In this document: piece after piece, positions 1 to 8,907 of the stretch
Layout: each line of letters starts with the position of its first letter
How positions within the stretch are numbered: position 1 is the stretch's first letter
Assembly: GCA_016281295.1 (NCBI GenBank)
Contig: JAEEII010000124.1
Coordinates: 31,396 to 95,395, forward strand
Length of the DNA: 64,000 nt
Source of the DNA: Bacteroidales bacterium
Lineage (GTDB): Bacteria; Bacteroidota; Bacteroidia; Bacteroidales; F082
Reading direction: 5' to 3'
Notes under the pieces: generated by a model
The model's database searches: none
What the model was told of the DNA's origin: nothing
The model's input: only the letters and a program-made list of their open reading frames with translations
Translations under genes and position numbers: made by a program

Positions 1-86
1 TTGACATAACGAAACCTTCCGATTTTTTCCCAAAAGAACAAATCGAATCTTGAAACAATCTTTTTGGAAAACCTATTGATATCCAT
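1..86 (-). CDS. N-terminal fragment of an unidentified protein, cut by the window edge
   Basis: An ATG at 84-86 opens a reading frame that stays open to base 1, giving 28 codons that begin MDINRFSKKIVSRFDLFFWE. It starts 12 bases after the stop of the preceding ATP-grasp gene and on the same strand, as expected for the next gene of the polysaccharide operon. The short basic and aromatic start resembles those of small acyltransferases or glycosyltransferases in such loci, but nothing here identifies a family. It may also be a chance frame. Confidence 0.45.
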   Translation of the reverse strand, partial: MDINRFSKKIVSRFDLFFWEKIGRFRYV

Positions 87-98
87 ACAATCAGTGAT

Positions 99-1160
99 TT
101 ATCCAAGAATTAAATCCATAAACTCTTTTTTATAGCCTCGTTTCATGGTGGACTGTTGGGCGATGAACTCGCCCCAGTTTCCTTCAACAAGCACCCAGCC
201 ATTGTCAGTATGGGCAAAATCCCACGCAATATACTTATGCTTAGGAAACAATTGATGGATTTCTTCGGCAAGCTTCAATAATTCATCCCACTCAGGAATC
301 TGCCATCCTTTATAAACAACATGCGAATCAGGGTGTTCCGAATAAACGACACACATCTCGTCTTTACCGTCGGTGATGATTCGACCGGTTTTTTCGTCGA
401 TAGCCGCATACAAGCCCCCTTTTCCTCCATTATCCACCACCGATCCTTTTCGACCTGTTCTTATAAAAGGACATAAGATAAAGAAACCTTTACGATTCAG
501 GAAAGAGGAAATTCGAACCGTGTTGACGCTGGATGGATTCCAAGAAGCCATGTCATCACTTTGACGAATCAACTCCTCCACAATCCATTGATTTCCAGAG
601 TGTATCGTTCGGTTAAACACAGCCTTCCCTTCACTTTCATTGGAGACGTGTTCCACCCGTATGCCACTTCCACATCCGCTGGTGTTGGGTTTGATAATAA
701 AGTCAGAGAACTCAGTGCTGAAATCCTTGAACAGACTCCAATCATTGACCGATTCTATTAAGATGGCTTTTCTTTTAAAATACTTTTGGGTTAACTGATA
801 GAAATTATATTTGTTCTCCAACTGCTCATCATGCAACTTTCTATCTATCACTTTCCCAGCGGTCATGTAAATCATTTTGTCGGAAAGATATGAGGCTCTT
901 TCTTCAGGCGGAAGTTTCTGGAAATCAAATAAAAAATACTCGGTTGGTGAGATTTTATATTTTAAATAGCAATGCCGAATATCAGTTTTTGCCTGTTCTC
1001 GCTCTTGATCGGTCGCTTCGGGCATATATCTCTTGATAGCAACCTCCACAGAATGCATGTAGGAACGCATACTCAATGCCGCAGGAAGCTCATCAAGATG
1101 CAAGCCATAATAGAGGCTTGACACAAAAGAGCTGGATCTCAAAAACTTTCTAATTCCCAT
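99..1160 (-). CDS. Sugar-transfer-associated ATP-grasp protein
   Basis: A 353-residue protein of the ATP-grasp type found in polysaccharide loci (Pfam ATPgrasp_ST). Visible landmarks are the nucleotide-binding stretch IIKPNTSGCGSGI (about 155-167), the family block SVNTVRISS (211-219), RTGRKGSVVDN (234-244) and a C-terminal WDFAHTDNGWVLVEGNW, which should carry metal-binding acidic and Asn residues. ATP-grasp enzymes join a carboxylate to an amine or thiol through an acyl-phosphate, so it probably adds an amino acid or similar group to a sugar precursor. The true substrate is unknown. The start codon overlaps the stop of the upstream glycosyltransferase as TAATG, so the two are translationally coupled. 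It is more distant from the four paralogues at 12-21 kb than they are from each other. Confidence 0.85.
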   Translation of the reverse strand: MGIRKFLRSSSFVSSLYYGLHLDELPAALSMRSYMHSVEVAIKRYMPEATDQEREQAKTDIRHCYLKYKISPTEYFLFDFQKLPPEERASYLSDKMIYMTAGKVIDRKLHDEQLENKYNFYQLTQKYFKRKAILIESVNDWSLFKDFSTEFSDFIIKPNTSGCGSGIRVEHVSNESEGKAVFNRTIHSGNQWIVEELIRQSDDMASWNPSSVNTVRISSFLNRKGFFILCPFIRTGRKGSVVDNGGKGGLYAAIDEKTGRIITDGKDEMCVVYSEHPDSHVVYKGWQIPEWDELLKLAEEIHQLFPKHKYIAWDFAHTDNGWVLVEGNWGEFIAQQSTMKRGYKKEFMDLILG

Positions 1161-2371
1161 TAGAAGTGTTGAATAATTTGATTAAACGTATGCTCGATAG
1201 TATAATTGTTCTGATAGAACAAATAACCATTCTCTCCCATTTTCACCAAATCAGACTTTAACATCTTATCCACACACTTTGTAAAGGCGTTCACATCGTT
1301 ACTAGGACACCAATAGCCATAACCGTTCTGCTCTGCAATGCTGCCCGTATCGCAGTTTGGGTCGGTGGCGGCAATAATGGGTTTCTTTTCCATCAAATAA
1401 GGAAGCAGTCGGGATGGATAATTCGGAATCGTGAAACGATAATCAAGGAAGATTAATCCCACCTCACAAGCACGCACCAGTTGGTCATAATCCTCTTTCG
1501 GCAAACGTTCAAACACTGAAACGCTTTTGGGGTGTTTGTTTTTATACCAACTCTCCAGTTTTCCATATTCCGTTCCATTACCCACCACTACAAAATGACA
1601 ATCCTCACGGTTAGCATTCGCATCCAAACATTGGATTAAAAAAGGAATACCCTGTGGCTTGCCCAGATTACCTCCATAAATAAATATGGGACGATCAACT
1701 GGCAGGTGGTATTTCTGACGGATAGCGCGACGATCATCGTCCGACAGCCACACCAGTTCCACCTGTTCGTATGAATTAGGAGCCAGCTCTACTTTTTCGG
1801 GTTTAACCTCCACGTTATGCTCTATAACATAACGCACATTGGCCGGACTCATGCATCCAATGTTGTCCGACAAAGCATAAAGTTTCTTTTCCTTGTTACG
1901 GAAATAGCGATACAGCACGCTCTTCGGTCCTGTTTTCGACATCATGCCCAAATCCACAGCATTCTGAGGGAATATGTCTTTTAACAACAGATAGGTTCTC
2001 GCTGAGGGATTGCTGGACTTCAAATATTGGATCACCTTTGGGAAAGTAATTGGCGGCGTGGAATAAAGAATCAAATCAAACCTAACACTACCCAAATAAC
2101 GTTTGATAGCTTTTTTGAACTGTGTTTCCACCAACACCTGTCCTATACCCTTCTCAATAGCATTAGTTTTTTGAAGGTTGAGGGTGCGGACACCAAGGAT
2201 GCGAACTCCTCCCGTCTTATATAGGCTGGTCTTTTCGCCAGAGCGTCGTTCTCTTGGCGACACAATATATACATTATGACCTTCATCTCGGAACTTCCGC
2301 ATAAGGTCAACATAAATTCCATGAGTGTCCACCTCTTTAAGGACAGACATAGTTAAAAATATTACATTCAT
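1160..2371 (-). CDS. Glycosyltransferase family 4, WbuB-like
   Basis: A 403-residue GT-B glycosyltransferase of the GT4 group. The N-terminal domain starts MNVIFLTMSVLKEVDTHGIY and contains LILYSTPPITFPKVI. The C-terminal nucleotide-sugar domain has IFIYGGNLGKPQGI, FVVVGNGTEYGKLE and the acceptor-side patch PNYPSRLLPYLMEKKPIIA. This layout matches WbuB-like transferases, which move N-acetyl-L-fucosamine onto a lipid-linked sugar. That fits the complete fnlABC set elsewhere in the locus, so FucNAc is a reasonable donor guess but is not shown. It is predicted to work at the cytoplasmic face of the inner membrane. It ends in a TAATG overlap with the next ATP-grasp gene. Confidence 0.85.
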   Translation of the reverse strand: MNVIFLTMSVLKEVDTHGIYVDLMRKFRDEGHNVYIVSPRERRSGEKTSLYKTGGVRILGVRTLNLQKTNAIEKGIGQVLVETQFKKAIKRYLGSVRFDLILYSTPPITFPKVIQYLKSSNPSARTYLLLKDIFPQNAVDLGMMSKTGPKSVLYRYFRNKEKKLYALSDNIGCMSPANVRYVIEHNVEVKPEKVELAPNSYEQVELVWLSDDDRRAIRQKYHLPVDRPIFIYGGNLGKPQGIPFLIQCLDANANREDCHFVVVGNGTEYGKLESWYKNKHPKSVSVFERLPKEDYDQLVRACEVGLIFLDYRFTIPNYPSRLLPYLMEKKPIIAATDPNCDTGSIAEQNGYGYWCPSNDVNAFTKCVDKMLKSDLVKMGENGYLFYQNNYTIEHTFNQIIQHF

Positions 2372-2380
2372 ATCAAAAAA

Positions 2381-3400
2381 TCATCTAATCACAACTACTC
2401 GATGGCTAGTAAAAAATGACCCCAAAGAAATATTAATCACATAAACACCAGCTTCATAATTCGAGAAATCTAATTTACAATAATCTTTATAAACTTCTTT
2501 TTCCTCAACCAGTTGTCCCAATAGATTATATACTTTTACCTCATCTAATCTTCGCCCTCTGACAATCATAATGTCAGAAGTGGGATTGGGATACAAGTAA
2601 AAATTATCTTTTCGATATTCATTGGTATCACTGATGGGGATATTCACACAAGCCGTATTGCTATTAGGACTCTCTTGCTCATCTTCACAAATAGCTGTTA
2701 CATAATAACAATACAAATTCTCCCCCCTTATATTCTGATCTATATAAAAAGTATCATCTGCATAATCAATGATTTCCCCATTGCGATATATGGCAAATCG
2801 AACCGCGGCAGAAGTCTCATTCCAAAAAAGTGTCACCGCATCTTCCGTAAAAGTCGCAGTCAGATTAAATGGAGCTTCACATAATTCTACGGTACAATCT
2901 GAAGGTTGAATGTCAAAAGCTGTTAGTTGATTTACTACATCATCAAACACAAATGGATACATGGATTTGACAGCGATGTTTCGGTCAGGTGTGATGAGGA
3001 TAATGCTAGGACATACCTTGATTCCGTATGCGCTGAAAATAGTGTTACCTCCACCTTCTTTGCCAATAATGGGCATTTCCACCCCATTGTCAACACGCCA
3101 TTGAGCAAGGACAGCGTCGGTATCAGTATATGAAACACCTAAGACATACAATTCATGAAGATTACATCCATAATAAGGAAAGCTTTCCAAAATAGGAGAT
3201 AAAGTCTGTTGGCAACCTCCACATTCAGCAGAGAAAAAGTCAATAAGCACCGATTGTCCCCCATCGAGAATTTCGAACAAATGGATTGGATTCCCATCGA
3301 TGTCAACTGTCTCAAAATCCACCGCTTCATTAAGGCTGGTTTGGGCATTAATAAAGAAGCACTGGGTCAATAACACAACGATAAGAATTAACTTTTTCAT
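2381..3400 (-). CDS. Secreted thioredoxin-fold protein with T9SS sorting domain
   Basis: A 339-residue exported protein with three parts. A signal peptide ends near FFINAQ (residue 20). A redoxin/TlpA-like domain carries the CxxC pair C60-G-G-C63 and a later CPSIILI segment in the cis-proline region. A fibronectin-III-like module spans about 178-255. The C-terminus begins FYLYPNPTSD and ends with a basic tail, the type A sorting signal of the type IX secretion system. The protein should cross the outer membrane and be anchored or released at the surface, possibly handling thiols or disulfides of secreted proteins. It sits between polysaccharide genes on the same strand, without obvious functional linkage. 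No clear TAnnTTTG promoter is visible just upstream. Confidence 0.85.
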   Translation of the reverse strand: MKKLILIVVLLTQCFFINAQTSLNEAVDFETVDIDGNPIHLFEILDGGQSVLIDFFSAECGGCQQTLSPILESFPYYGCNLHELYVLGVSYTDTDAVLAQWRVDNGVEMPIIGKEGGGNTIFSAYGIKVCPSIILITPDRNIAVKSMYPFVFDDVVNQLTAFDIQPSDCTVELCEAPFNLTATFTEDAVTLFWNETSAAVRFAIYRNGEIIDYADDTFYIDQNIRGENLYCYYVTAICEDEQESPNSNTACVNIPISDTNEYRKDNFYLYPNPTSDIMIVRGRRLDEVKVYNLLGQLVEEKEVYKDYCKLDFSNYEAGVYVINISLGSFFTSHRVVVIR

Positions 3401-3443
3401 AGATAATCCATTTCTGATTCAAACGATAAAATATTCATTACAG

Positions 3444-4832
3444 TTACAACTTAGGGTATGTGAACCTTGTAAGTGAGCCATATCTGCAATAAACATAACC
3501 TTCACCAGGAATCATAGTTCTCAAATCGCCAGACCATCCACCTGTGTTTGCATCGTAAACACTAAACGAATTCTGGCTCTTGATCATGTCGCCATCACAA
3601 GGCACAAGATTCGCCAAAGCTTCTTCAATTGCAACTTCTTCCTCCAGCAAATAGCTAATCCAATTCCAACCAGGTCTGAGCGTAATAAGGACTCCGTCAG
3701 GTTTAGTAAAATTAGCCACTAATTCCCGATCACTTTCAACAATAAAGGAATAACAAGAATCATTAGATACCACATCTCCATTTTCCGTCCAACTGACAAA
3801 GAGGTATCCATCATTGGCAGTCGCTGTAAGAGAGCACACAGCACCCAATGGATAATTCCCCATCCCTTCCACTATGCCAAAATCTGGGGGACTAGGTACG
3901 GCATTGATGCCATAAAAACCATCGGGGCCAGGAAAAACGAGACGCACAGATTCACCATAGTGACGCGAATAATTGCTTCCCACATATAAAGAACCGTACA
4001 TATAAATGTCGTATGCGTCTTCGCTGTCGGAGTATGTTGTATTCTCACCATCATAATAGGAAGAAGACCAATAAGCACCAAAAGTTCCAAATTCATATAC
4101 TGTTACATTATGTCGATATCCAGCCGCTGGCAAGAAAACTGCACCGTGTTGCTCCAAAGTATCCCATTGCTCTTCTGTAATTATGTTACTGGAATGGCCT
4201 GCCGATCTTTGATTGGTTTTGTTTAATGGATAATATGATGCATTCCAATCATCGGGTAACAAAATCACACCATTCATTCCATTTACTCTAGCCATAGCAA
4301 ATCGAATACCCGACCATGTGTAACGATTGTTAAAAACATAAGTCCATTCATCCTTAGTCAAAGTACGCCACATACCTGTCTGATTTCCTCCATTGGCGAT
4401 AGCATTATACCCCCAATCAGCCTGTCCCGTTTGATCATACAAATTAGCATTAGGAGAACCATACGCGTAAAAACAGTTGTCCTGAGTGTCGATACCCCAT
4501 GGTTGATACACTCTTGCACCATGATTAATGCCACTGGTTCCCCAAGGGAAGAGATCCCGGTCAACATTCTGATTACTACTGTTTTGGTTTGTTGAAGACC
4601 CAAAACAGTCCCACTGATGGTCTGCAAACTTCCAATATGGAGTTTCCGCACTTCCAATATATTGTAAGTTACCTTGAGAAAAATAGACACGATTGCCATG
4701 CTCATTTATTGAAAACAGAGCGTTTATTGCCCCTATTTGGGAAATAGCTTCTGTCATTCCTAATACCCAAAATAGAAGGACAAAGAAAGCAATCCGGATT
4801 GCTTTTTGTTGAAAGATGTCGAGTTTTTTCAT
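3444..4832 (-). CDS. Secreted FISUMP-like protein with a bacterial repeat module
   Basis: A 462-residue protein with an N-terminal signal or membrane segment (FFVLLFWVLGMTEAISQIG). The main domain, about residues 35-300, has the pattern FSINEHGNRVYFSQGNLQY ... [16 protein letters not shown] ... WRTLTKDEW ... GVILLPDDW ... [11 protein letters not shown]. That pattern is typical of Fibrobacter-succinogenes-major-domain-like (FISUMP) proteins. A small beta module of the InlB/bacterial-repeat kind follows (about 305-375, with LTATANDGYLFVSWTENG). The C-terminal GWNWISYLL domain has no typical T9SS motif. Function is unknown; the fold resembles C-type-lectin or sulfatase-modifying domains used in surface binding. 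It is a paralogue of the gene at 62,124-63,644. Confidence 0.7.
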   Translation of the reverse strand: MKKLDIFQQKAIRIAFFVLLFWVLGMTEAISQIGAINALFSINEHGNRVYFSQGNLQYIGSAETPYWKFADHQWDCFGSSTNQNSSNQNVDRDLFPWGTSGINHGARVYQPWGIDTQDNCFYAYGSPNANLYDQTGQADWGYNAIANGGNQTGMWRTLTKDEWTYVFNNRYTWSGIRFAMARVNGMNGVILLPDDWNASYYPLNKTNQRSAGHSSNIITEEQWDTLEQHGAVFLPAAGYRHNVTVYEFGTFGAYWSSSYYDGENTTYSDSEDAYDIYMYGSLYVGSNYSRHYGESVRLVFPGPDGFYGINAVPSPPDFGIVEGMGNYPLGAVCSLTATANDGYLFVSWTENGDVVSNDSCYSFIVESDRELVANFTKPDGVLITLRPGWNWISYLLEEEVAIEEALANLVPCDGDMIKSQNSFSVYDANTGGWSGDLRTMIPGEGYVYCRYGSLTRFTYPKL

Positions 4833-4956
4833 AGTAAATAGTAATAGTAGATAAGTAGATTAATAAGTTAGTCTATATAAGATATATTATATGATAATAA
4901 AGCAAATGAAATTATATCAATAATTATACGTTTTAACAATACTATAGAAGTAATTA

Positions 4957-5280
4957 TTAAAAAATCCGTTCCATCATCTGCCATTTCTCATCACTTCGAG
5001 CTGAAGCGGCACATCCTTGGAATTGCGACACGTAAGCTTCCCATTCTGCCTGACGAGGCAACAGAGCCAATCTAGCCATGTCACGATCCCAGTCAAAACT
5101 ATCCACCGTATCACATATCATAAATAAAACACGGCCTTTCCAATAAATCTGCATGTCGAGAATGCCCACTTCACGTTGTCCTTGAATGATTTCCGGCCAA
5201 ACATGTGCATGGGCTTCAACGTATTTCTGAATCATTTCCTCGTCATCGACAAGGGTCAAGGTTTGACAATATCTTTTCAT
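4957..5280 (-). CDS. RhaM-type sugar mutarotase
   Basis: A 107-residue protein of the L-rhamnose mutarotase (DUF718/RhaM) family, close to the usual 104 residues. The segment YVEAHAHVWPEII aligns with the E. coli RhaM region around catalytic His22, placing the equivalent here at H24, followed by W28-P-E30. The C-terminal KWQMMERIF also fits the family. Such enzymes interconvert alpha and beta anomers of a deoxy-sugar. It lies 1 base after the kinase-nucleotidylyltransferase gene and in one run with a FucP-like permease, so it probably supplies the correct anomer of an imported 6-deoxysugar to the kinase. L-fucose and L-rhamnose are both possible substrates. Confidence 0.8.
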   Translation of the reverse strand: MKRYCQTLTLVDDEEMIQKYVEAHAHVWPEIIQGQREVGILDMQIYWKGRVLFMICDTVDSFDWDRDMARLALLPRQAEWEAYVSQFQGCAASARSDEKWQMMERIF

Positions 5281-5281
5281 A

Positions 5282-6454
5282 TCACTTATCGCTTCTTCTG
5301 ATATGCAATGCTATGGCATTAGGATGCTCTTCAACAAACATGGCCGCATCCTGCACCACACAAGCCAAATAGCCGCCCCCACCTGCTCCTGGCATTTTAT
5401 AAGCCAACACCTTATCTTTGTATTGGTCTATATAACGAGGTACTGAACCCTGTATCATAGCAGGAAACATGGAAACCTGTGCCTTAAAACTATCCATGTA
5501 AGCGAATGAAAAAGCTGCAAGGTCCTTCTTCATGATTGCCTCCCAGCAACGGTCAGCTGCAGAAGCAAGTGCTTTGACTTTCTCAGTCGTAATGTCTTTC
5601 CCTTCTACTACGGAACAGCCATCGGGTCGCGGTTCCATCGGGATCATCACCAGATGTCCCTCCAACCACTGGAGGATTCCCTCATCCTCGCATGTCTCAA
5701 CGCGTTCTGGCCAGAAATGGTTGTCGTAATAATGACGGCACAATCCAGGAACACATATCCCTATGGAATCCTGTGCCCCGCTGATAATTCCATCATTACG
5801 TTCAGGATGATTCTCAAAGCAAAACACAAGCCTTGCAAGAGTTTCTGGATCCATCTTGGGCAATTGATAGGGCCAAATACGTTTAATCAAATTGCGTGTC
5901 GATGTGCTGAGGCCGCATCTTTCACGTATTTCAAAGGTGGGTTCAAGACTGATGGTTAACGCCCATCCCGGAGCATACTGACTCACGTAAGGCTGATCAA
6001 TCCATGTCCCGGCAAGATCAAGTCGAGTGGGAATTTGGCATAATTCCTCCTTCAGATGAGTGCTACTGCGTGCAACGAGTCCTTCGTAGGGATCACGGTT
6101 CAACACAATGTATTCCATACCACGTTCCTCGCAGAGACGACGCTTGGATTCGGTATCGCCATCACTATTCACAATCAGAATATCCGGCTTCACGATGTCC
6201 AAGGTCGGAACAAAATCCAAAATCCCATCCCCCTGGTTGATGTATGCCTCTTTCACATATCGAATGCTCTGAACCATAAACAGACGCTCCTGCTCAGGAT
6301 AAAGGGTCTTATGATGTTTGTATCCCTCGATGGTTTTATCGGAACCAATGCCCACATACAAATCGCCATATTCCGATGCCCTTCGGAAAAACTCCACATG
6401 ACCGCTATGAAGCAAGTCATAACAACCACTCACAAAAACTTTTTTCACACTCAT
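5282..6454 (-). CDS. Nucleotidylyltransferase-GHMP sugar kinase fusion
   Basis: A 390-residue two-domain enzyme. The N-terminal part (1-135) is a cytidylyltransferase-like nucleotidyl-transferase with H16-S-G-H19 in CYDLLHSGHVEFF and the closing motif R129-S-S-T132. The C-terminal part (140-390) is a compact GHMP kinase. Motif 1 is PTRLDLAGTWIDQP (142-155), similar to fucokinases. A possible motif 2 is GLSTSTR (181-187), SGAQDS lies at 225-230, and motif 3 is PGAGGGG (355-361). The likely reaction is sugar + ATP to sugar-1-phosphate, then sugar-1-phosphate + NTP to NDP-sugar. This would be a small analogue of Bacteroides Fkp, but with an unrelated nucleotidyl-transferase fold. The start overlaps the permease stop as ATGA. 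Substrate and nucleotide are not known. Confidence 0.8.
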   Translation of the reverse strand: MSVKKVFVSGCYDLLHSGHVEFFRRASEYGDLYVGIGSDKTIEGYKHHKTLYPEQERLFMVQSIRYVKEAYINQGDGILDFVPTLDIVKPDILIVNSDGDTESKRRLCEERGMEYIVLNRDPYEGLVARSSTHLKEELCQIPTRLDLAGTWIDQPYVSQYAPGWALTISLEPTFEIRERCGLSTSTRNLIKRIWPYQLPKMDPETLARLVFCFENHPERNDGIISGAQDSIGICVPGLCRHYYDNHFWPERVETCEDEGILQWLEGHLVMIPMEPRPDGCSVVEGKDITTEKVKALASAADRCWEAIMKKDLAAFSFAYMDSFKAQVSMFPAMIQGSVPRYIDQYKDKVLAYKMPGAGGGGYLACVVQDAAMFVEEHPNAIALHIRRSDK

Positions 6455-7764
6455 TTTTCCAAGCCAAGCTGTTTATGAGAACGGGACACATAAAGCCCGT
6501 AGCATACAATCACCACAAAACACAACAAGGGCACAATAAAACTGACATTGACAGAAGGCAATCCCATTACACCTGTGCCATCAATAATTCTTGCCTGTAA
6601 TGGCGGCAACACACTGCCACCAAGAATGGCCATAATCAATCCTGCTGCGCCCAACTTAGCATCCTCACCCACATCATGGAGTGCAATACCGTATATCGTG
6701 GGGAACATCAAACTCATACATGCAGAGATGCCTACCAAACAATACAATCCCAAGCGGCCTTTCATGAAGATGACACCTGCCGCCAATACAATTCCTGCCA
6801 AGGCAAACACCGTCAGCATCTTGTAAGACTTAAAGTATCGCATCAACCAAGTACATACGAACCGACTGACACAGAAAATAATCATGGCTATGATATTATA
6901 ACGCTGCGACAACACCTCCGCGTCAAGTTCAGGCATTCCTTCTTCAACAAAAACACGAGTGCCGTATTGAATGATGTAGGTCCAGCACATAATCTGTACC
7001 CCGACATAGAAAAATTGGGCTAGAACGCCATAACGGTAGGTCTTGTTTTTCCACAAGCGCCTCATAGTGTCGCCGAAGCTACCCATGGGTACACCGGCGG
7101 ATTCCTCTGGGGATGTTTTAGGCAAAGCAATCAAAAAAAGCACAAACATGACCACTAAGACCACTCCGATGATAAAATACGGCTGACAAAGCACATTCAA
7201 GTCTGAGGCTTTCACGGTTTCAAACTGAACATCATCAAGCAAAGCACGTTCTTCGGTGCTCAGCGGGTCAAGACGAGATTGAATGAAACGCATCGCCACG
7301 AACATACCCGCCAAGGATCCGATGGGATTAAAAGCCTGTGCCAAATTAAGTCGTCGTGTTGCAGTCTCTTTATCCCCCATCGACAAGATATAAGGATTGG
7401 CACTGGTCTCAAGAAACGAGAGACCGCAGGTCAGAATAAAGTATGCCAGCAGGAAAGGATAATAGTTGCCGGAAGCTTTGGCAGGTAAAAACAGCAAAGC
7501 GCCACAAGCATAGAGTCCTAACCCCATCAACAAACCAGCCTTATAATTGAATTTACGAATAAAAAGTGCCGCAGGCAGAGCCATACAAAAATACCCACCA
7601 TAAAAAGCCACCTGCACCAAGGTGCCATCAGTGACACTCATACGAAATATCTTGCTGAACGCTTTCACCATAGGGTTGGTGATGTCGTTGGCAAAGCCCC
7701 ACAAGGCGAAACAAATGGTCACCAAGATGAATGGCAACAAAAAACGCTTCTCTACACTTTTCAT
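6451..7764 (-). CDS. FucP-family sugar MFS transporter
   Basis: A 437-residue major facilitator protein with about 12 hydrophobic helices, similar to the L-fucose:H+ symporter group. Diagnostic stretches are FALWGFANDITNPMVKAF in helix 1 and the following loop, and SFLETSANPYIL in helix 4. It should import a hexose or 6-deoxyhexose with protons across the inner membrane. A TTG at 7768-7770 would add two codons, but I chose the ATG at 7762-7764, which gives a normal FucP-like start MKSVEKRF. The stop overlaps the start of the kinase-nucleotidylyltransferase fusion (ATGA), which strongly suggests import followed directly by activation. Confidence 0.85.
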   Translation of the reverse strand: MKSVEKRFLLPFILVTICFALWGFANDITNPMVKAFSKIFRMSVTDGTLVQVAFYGGYFCMALPAALFIRKFNYKAGLLMGLGLYACGALLFLPAKASGNYYPFLLAYFILTCGLSFLETSANPYILSMGDKETATRRLNLAQAFNPIGSLAGMFVAMRFIQSRLDPLSTEERALLDDVQFETVKASDLNVLCQPYFIIGVVLVVMFVLFLIALPKTSPEESAGVPMGSFGDTMRRLWKNKTYRYGVLAQFFYVGVQIMCWTYIIQYGTRVFVEEGMPELDAEVLSQRYNIIAMIIFCVSRFVCTWLMRYFKSYKMLTVFALAGIVLAAGVIFMKGRLGLYCLVGISACMSLMFPTIYGIALHDVGEDAKLGAAGLIMAILGGSVLPPLQARIIDGTGVMGLPSVNVSFIVPLLCFVVIVCYGLYVSRSHKQLGLEK

Positions 7765-7773
7765 CTTCAAAAA

Positions 7774-8907
7774 TTATTCAAAATACAACTTTGCATTGTG
7801 ATAAGTAAAGTCCTTTGCAGCACGAAGTGAATTTTCAGAATACCGATGTCGTAAGTCCGGATTGTTTTTCAATTCACGAATAAAATCCACAATCTCTTCT
7901 ACCTCATGTTTAGGAATACATCTACCGTTCTCATACTTTGTCAACAGTCGGTACATCTCAGTTTTTTCATTGGCGATGGCCAACACGGGCGTTCCGACAG
8001 CAAAGAGATTAAACGTTTTACTAGGCACGCTGACATCCCCTACCATTTCATCCAGTGTTACAACTCCAAGATCAGCAGAACTCAACGAAAAGGGGAAAAT
8101 CTCTATAGGTTGATAATTTAGAATCATCACATTTTCTAACGCAAAGTTTGAAACCATCTGTTCTATTACTACCTTCTTTTTCCCATGACCGATAATCAAA
8201 AATAACACATCCTTGTCTTCCTTCATCAATTGGGCTACCTCAACTAACACTTCAACACAATGGGTATAACCCATGTTCCCTGAATACAAAACAACAAACT
8301 TATCTCCAATCCGATGCTCTTGTACAAAAGGATTGTCTTTCTTATCTACCGGATGTAGTTTTTCTGAACCAATCCAAGGCATCACTACTGAGACCTGTTT
8401 GTCACTACAATATTGAATCACTTCGCCTTTCATGCTATCTCCTAAGGTCACAACACTTTTTGCCCTTGAAAACACCTTGCGATTAACCCGTGACCATAGC
8501 CTCCAGATAAAACTTTTTTCGGTCATTCCCGCTGATTTCAAGGCGTTAGGGTAAAGATCCCAAACAGCGATCCGATAGTCGTTTTTCAACAATAAGGAAC
8601 AAAAATAAGAAGTCGGCGGATTGGTACAATAGTAAATCTCACAGCCTCTATAGTGCCATAACAATTTATGAAAACATTGCAGGGTTGCCCACGTCCACGT
8701 GAACAATCGTTTAAAGGCACTGCTTTTATTATACTGTATGATTTTGTCAATTCGCACCTTTTTATCCAAGGGACGTTCTAACGTAGAGCAGTCACTTGTC
8801 AAAAGTGTGACTTCATCATAATGACCTAGGGCTTCATTAGCAATGTCGGCTATCAAAGTACCCGACGTTTGACAAACAATAACAAGCTTTCGCGTTTGTT
8901 CTTTCAA
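7774..8907 (-). CDS. Glycosyltransferase family 4
   Basis: A 377-residue GT-B glycosyltransferase. The N-terminal domain holds LVIVCQTSGTLIADIANEAL and IYYCTNPPTSYFCSLL. The C-terminal domain holds FVVLYSGNMGYTHCVEVL, FLIIGHGKKK and SVPSKTFNLFAVGTPVLAI, as in GT4 enzymes of colanic-acid and capsule loci. It presumably adds one sugar to the undecaprenyl-linked repeat unit in the cytoplasm. No ATG precedes the conserved N-terminus. The best start is the TTG at 8905-8907, which overlaps the upstream stop codon as TTGA and suggests translational coupling. Donor and acceptor sugars cannot be deduced. Confidence 0.85.
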   Translation of the reverse strand: MKEQTRKLVIVCQTSGTLIADIANEALGHYDEVTLLTSDCSTLERPLDKKVRIDKIIQYNKSSAFKRLFTWTWATLQCFHKLLWHYRGCEIYYCTNPPTSYFCSLLLKNDYRIAVWDLYPNALKSAGMTEKSFIWRLWSRVNRKVFSRAKSVVTLGDSMKGEVIQYCSDKQVSVVMPWIGSEKLHPVDKKDNPFVQEHRIGDKFVVLYSGNMGYTHCVEVLVEVAQLMKEDKDVLFLIIGHGKKKVVIEQMVSNFALENVMILNYQPIEIFPFSLSSADLGVVTLDEMVGDVSVPSKTFNLFAVGTPVLAIANEKTEMYRLLTKYENGRCIPKHEVEEIVDFIRELKNNPDLRHRYSENSLRAAKDFTYHNAKLYFE

